A stretch of DNA of 33,487 nt from Salinisphaera orenii subsp. halophila YIM 95161. Its GTDB lineage: Bacteria > Pseudomonadota > Gammaproteobacteria > Nevskiales > Salinisphaeraceae. Where the stretch lies: contig NZ_AYKF01000087.1 of assembly GCF_003732545.1 (NCBI RefSeq), positions 1-33,487 of the forward strand, written 5' to 3'. The notes beneath the pieces are model-generated. The model was not told where the DNA came from. It was given only the letters and a program-made list of their open reading frames with translations, and did no database searches. The position numbers and the translations under genes are program-made. Positions 30,514 through 33,487 of the stretch are shown piece by piece; the stretch's first letter is position 1, and every line of letters starts with the position of its first letter.

Positions 30514-31806
30514 TCAGATATCGTCGTCTCGGCCCACGCGCTGCCGAATGAATGCGACCGTATCGGCCAGTGCCCCGCCCTGCGCCGCGACGAGCCGCGC
30601 GCCGGCGGCACCGGCATCGCGGCCCGCATCGGGGGCATCGAACCAGTCGGCGAGCACCGCGGCCAGCGCCTCAGAGCCGGACACGACCTGCAGCGCGCCG
30701 GTCTCGGCCAGCGCGTCGACGATATCGCGCCAGTCCTCGATATGCGGCCCCACACAGATCGGACGGCCGAGCGCGGCCGGCTCGAGCACGTTATGGCCGC
30801 CGATGCCGGCCACCAGACTGCCGCCGACGAAGGCGGCGTCGGCCGCGGCGTAGAAATCCGGCACCTCGCCGAGCGTGTCCGCGAGCACGACGTCCGTGTC
30901 CGCGGCCACCGCGGCGCCACCGCTGCGACGCACATAGCGCCACGAGCGCGCCGTCAGCAGTTCGGCGACCCCGTCGAAGCGCTGGGGGTGGCGCGGCGCG
31001 AGTACCAGCAATGCCTGCGGGTGCCGCCGACGCAGGCGCTCGAACGCCTCGAGCACGATCGCCTCCTCGCCCTCGTGGGTACTCGCGGCGACCAGAATCG
31101 GGCGCCCTTCGGCCTGCCAGCGGCGGCGAAGCGCCGGCCCCTCGGCCAAGCGCGTCGACAGATCGGGCACATCGAACTTGAGGTTACCGGTGACGGTCAC
31201 CGCCTCCCTGCGGGCGCCAAGCGCACGGAAACGCTGGGCGTGGGCTTCGCTGATCGCGCCGATGCCGGCCAGCCGACGCAGCGTGGCGCCGACGAGTCCG
31301 GCGATCGGCGGCGACCGATAGCGCGTCGCGGAGCGCGTCGACACGCTCGCGTTGACGATCACCATCGGCACATCGGCGCGCTCGGCGGCGGCGATCAGAT
31401 GCGGCCAGAGCTCGGTTTCGGCGACGACGCCGAACGCGGGGCGTACGCCGCGCATGAAACGCCGGGTCGCCCCGACCGTATCCAGCGGCAGGTAGCGCAC
31501 GCGCACCGTATCGCCGAAGCGCGCCCGCGCGCGTTCGCGGCCGGTGGGGGTCACGGTCGTGAGCAACACCGCCCGATCCGGCCACTGCGCGCGCAGGGCG
31601 TCGACCAGCGGCGCGATGAGCACGACCTCGCCCACGGAGGCGGCGTGCACCCAGATCGGCCCGCCGGCGAGCGGCGCGCCCCGGCCGAGCCGCTCGCCCC
31701 AGTGCGCGCGATAACTAGGCTCCCGCCGACCGCGCCAGTGGAAATAGACGAATGCCAGCGGCAGCGCGATCGCCGTCGCCAGCCGATAGACCGCGCGGGC
31801 GAGCAC
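30514..31806 (-). CDS. waaA: 3-deoxy-D-manno-octulosonic acid (Kdo) transferase
   Basis: WaaA (KdtA, glycosyltransferase family 30) adds Kdo to the lipid A precursor at the inner face of the cytoplasmic membrane. The N-terminus has a short hydrophobic anchor (residues 4-24). Conserved motifs: HAASVGEVVLIAPL, LLTTVTPTGRERA, ETELWPHLI, VNASVSTRSA, VTGNLKFDVP, VAASTHEGEEAI, APRHPQRF, LADTLGE and FVGGSLVAGIGGHNVLEPAA. Length 430 residues is normal. The GTG start at 31806 follows the hldE stop by one base, so they are translationally linked. How many Kdo residues it adds is not evident. Confidence 0.95.
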   Translation of the reverse strand: MLARAVYRLATAIALPLAFVYFHWRGRREPSYRAHWGERLGRGAPLAGGPIWVHAASVGEVVLIAPLVDALRAQWPDRAVLLTTVTPTGRERARARFGDTVRVRYLPLDTVGATRRFMRGVRPAFGVVAETELWPHLIAAAERADVPMVIVNASVSTRSATRYRSPPIAGLVGATLRRLAGIGAISEAHAQRFRALGARREAVTVTGNLKFDVPDLSTRLAEGPALRRRWQAEGRPILVAASTHEGEEAIVLEAFERLRRRHPQALLVLAPRHPQRFDGVAELLTARSWRYVRRSGGAAVAADTDVVLADTLGEVPDFYAAADAAFVGGSLVAGIGGHNVLEPAALGRPICVGPHIEDWRDIVDALAETGALQVVSGSEALAAVLADWFDAPDAGRDAGAAGARLVAAQGGALADTVAFIRQRVGRDDDI

Positions 31807-31807
31807 G

Positions 31808-33253
31808 TCAGTCCGCGTCGGCCGGGCCGCTCGCGTTCATGCGCTCGATGATGGCGGTGGTGGAGTAGCCCTCGACGAAATCCAGTATTCGGACCTCGCC
31901 GCCGGCCGCCCGCACGCATTCGCCGCCGGCGACCTCGTCGGGCCGATAGTCCCCGCCCTTGACCAGAACGTCCGGCTCGAGACGACAGATGAGGCGCTCG
32001 GGCGTGTCCTCGGAGAACGGCACGACCCAGTCCACCGCCGCCAGCCCCCGCAGCACCTGCATCCGGTGGCTCAGATCGTTGAGCGGCCGGGCCGGGCCCT
32101 TCAGGCGGCGCACCGAGGCGTCGTCGTTGACCGCCACCACCAGACAGTCGCCGAGCGCCCGCGCCGCCTCGAGATAGGCGATATGGCCCGGATGCAGCAA
32201 ATCGAAGCAGCCGTTGGTCATCACCACGCGCTGGCCGTGGGCGCGGGCGTCCGCGAGCAGCGCGACCAGGCTGTCCTCGTCCACGAGACCGACGGCACCG
32301 CCCTGCATGGCGTGGGCGGCGCGCTCGAGCTCGGCGATCGACGCGGTGGCGGTGCCCAGCTTGGCCACGACGATGCCGGCGCCCAGATTCGCGATGGCCG
32401 CGGCGTCGCCCACCTCGAGGCCGGCGCCGATGCCCGCGGCCAGAAGCGCGATCACGGTATCGCCGGCACCGGTGACGTCGAACACTTCCCGGGCCTGGGC
32501 GGGCAGATGCAGATGCCCCGCGGCCGAGAACAGGCTCATGCCCTTTTCGCTGCGCGTGACCAGCAGCCCGTCGACGGCGAGATCGACGCGCAGGCGCTCG
32601 GCGCGTTCGACCAGGGCGTCGTCGTCGCCGGCCGCGCCCGCGACCGCCTCGAATTCGGTCAGATTCGGCGTGATCAGGCTGGCGCCGGCATAGCGCTGCC
32701 AATCCCGTCCCTTGGGATCGACCAGCACGGGGATGCCCCGGCGCCGGGCCGCGGCGATCAACGCCTGCACATCGGCGAGCGTGCCCTTGCCATAGTCCGA
32801 GCACACGACCACATCGGTGCCCGCCAGGGCCTGCTCGTAGCGCTGCATGAGCGCGTCGCGCTCGAACGCGCCGTCGAGCGCGAAGGATTTCTCGAAGTCC
32901 AGCCGGATCAGCTGCTGACTTCGGCTCATCACGCGCAGCTTGGAGACCGTGGGATGCGAGCCGCTTTCGAGCAGCAGCGGCTCGACGCCGGCGCCCGCGA
33001 GCAGACCGCGCACCGCGGCTCCCGGTTCGTCGTCGCCGATCACGCCGATGAGCCGCGTGACCGCGCCGACGCGCGCCAGGTTGAGCGCCACGTTGGCCGC
33101 GCCACCCAGACGACGCTCCTCGTCGCCGATGCGCACCACCGGCACCGGCGCTTCCGGCGAAATACGGCCGGTGTCCCCGTACCAGTAGCGATCCAGCATC
33201 ACGTCGCCCACCACGAGCACGCGGGCCTGATCGAACGGGGGAATGGTCAGCAT
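31808..33253 (-). CDS. hldE: Bifunctional heptose 7-phosphate kinase / heptose 1-phosphate adenylyltransferase
   Basis: HldE makes ADP-heptose for the LPS inner core, acting on either side of the phosphatase GmhB. The N-terminal ~320 residues are a PfkB-type kinase: VLVVGDVMLDRYW, GGAANVALNLARVGA, DYGKGTL, LITPNLTEFEAVAG and the catalytic DVTGAGDTV. The C-terminal domain (from about 345) is a nucleotidyltransferase with TNGCFDLLHPGHIAYLEAAR (HxGH), KGPARPLNDLSHRM and VKGGDYRPDEVAG. At 481 residues it is full length. The ATG at 33253 (MLTIPPFDQARV) was chosen; 13 codons upstream an alternative start adds no conserved sequence. Confidence 0.95.
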   Translation of the reverse strand: MLTIPPFDQARVLVVGDVMLDRYWYGDTGRISPEAPVPVVRIGDEERRLGGAANVALNLARVGAVTRLIGVIGDDEPGAAVRGLLAGAGVEPLLLESGSHPTVSKLRVMSRSQQLIRLDFEKSFALDGAFERDALMQRYEQALAGTDVVVCSDYGKGTLADVQALIAAARRRGIPVLVDPKGRDWQRYAGASLITPNLTEFEAVAGAAGDDDALVERAERLRVDLAVDGLLVTRSEKGMSLFSAAGHLHLPAQAREVFDVTGAGDTVIALLAAGIGAGLEVGDAAAIANLGAGIVVAKLGTATASIAELERAAHAMQGGAVGLVDEDSLVALLADARAHGQRVVMTNGCFDLLHPGHIAYLEAARALGDCLVVAVNDDASVRRLKGPARPLNDLSHRMQVLRGLAAVDWVVPFSEDTPERLICRLEPDVLVKGGDYRPDEVAGGECVRAAGGEVRILDFVEGYSTTAIIERMNASGPADAD

Positions 33254-33382
33254 GCGCGCTTTCGCCGGCCGGACAATTCGCGCATCATACAAAGCCTGCC
33301 GGATGCTGTGTAGCGCAGCCGGCCGTGTTTTTCCTGTCGTTTTCGCCTATGACCGCATCCCGGCCGTGCCGGCGGGCCGACC

Positions 33383-33487
33383 GTGGCTGACCCGGCCAAC
33401 ACCCACGGCGACGCCCTCAAGCGCCCCCGCCACTGGCTGAGCTGGCTGGTGATCGGCATCGGCTGGCTCGTCACCCCGCTGCCCTAT
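33383..33487 (+). CDS. Lipid A acyltransferase (LpxL/LpxM-type), N-terminal part only
   Basis: The 35 visible residues begin VADPANTHGDALKRPRHWLS and continue as a hydrophobic segment ending in WLVTPLPY. The pattern of a tryptophan-rich start, a membrane anchor and LPY matches the N-terminus of LpxL/HtrB-type acyltransferases that add secondary acyl chains to Kdo-lipid A. The GTG at 33383 is the only possible start after an in-frame stop at 33350. It is divergent from hldE and waaA, whose products act just before it, which supports the call. Most of the gene lies outside the window. Confidence 0.65.
   Translation, partial: MADPANTHGDALKRPRHWLSWLVIGIGWLVTPLPY

Noticed and set aside
30136-31851. 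571-codon plus-strand open frame opposite waaA
   Set aside because: Antisense to waaA and without any recognisable motif; it also runs through the putP leader.

Overview
The window looks like chromosomal DNA from a GC-rich gammaproteobacterium. The main reason is the minus-strand gene order glyA-nrdR-ribD-ribE-ribBA-ribH-nusB-thiL, which is a classic gammaproteobacterial arrangement. FmdB-type protein next to aspS, and hldE-waaA beside an LpxL-type acyltransferase, point the same way and show a Gram-negative that makes LPS. Many proteins are rich in Asp/Glu, so a halotolerant lineage such as Salinisphaera is possible, but that is inference only. I see no phage, insertion sequence, CRISPR array or rRNA gene.

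Layout. 1-452: tRNA-Arg and tRNA-Pro, with a duplicated copy of the tRNA-Pro promoter and 5' half. 532-1932: cysS. 1933-2512: no intact gene, perhaps a decayed exported protein. 2513-9360: an eight-gene run for riboflavin, thiamine diphosphate, one-carbon metabolism and transcription control. 9519-10619: nadA. 10720-12985: a two-gene plus-strand unit, a DUF6502-like putative DNA-binding protein overlapping a DUF5666-like repeat lipoprotein. 12986-13987: about 1 kb without a convincing gene. 13988-16990: a 1000-residue exported beta-helix protein whose reading frame runs through a sorting-signal-like C-terminus into a complete lipoprotein signal peptide and acidic lipoprotein. 17200-20883: aspS, an FmdB-type zinc ribbon protein and ugd. 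21008-22510: tRNA-Val, a WbpE-like sugar aminotransferase, then tRNA-Ala and tRNA-Glu. 22946-24947: an MFS transporter and a TetR regulator. 25079-30088: convergent putA and putP for proline catabolism and uptake. 30514-33487: waaA and hldE, and divergently the first 35 codons of an LpxL-type acyltransferase.

How the genes work together. RibD, RibBA, RibH and RibE cover every dedicated riboflavin step except GTP cyclohydrolase II, because the C-terminal half of RibBA has lost the zinc cysteines; a separate ribA must exist elsewhere. PutP imports proline and PutA oxidises it to glutamate. HldE, WaaA and the acyltransferase belong to lipid A/inner-core LPS synthesis, and Ugd and the WbpE-like enzyme supply nucleotide sugars for surface glycans. 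The least understood parts are the DUF6502/DUF5666 pair, which appears to be made from a leaderless mRNA, and the beta-helix/lipoprotein fusion. These two adjacent loci, both predicted to act at the cell surface, are my best candidates for undescribed biology here.
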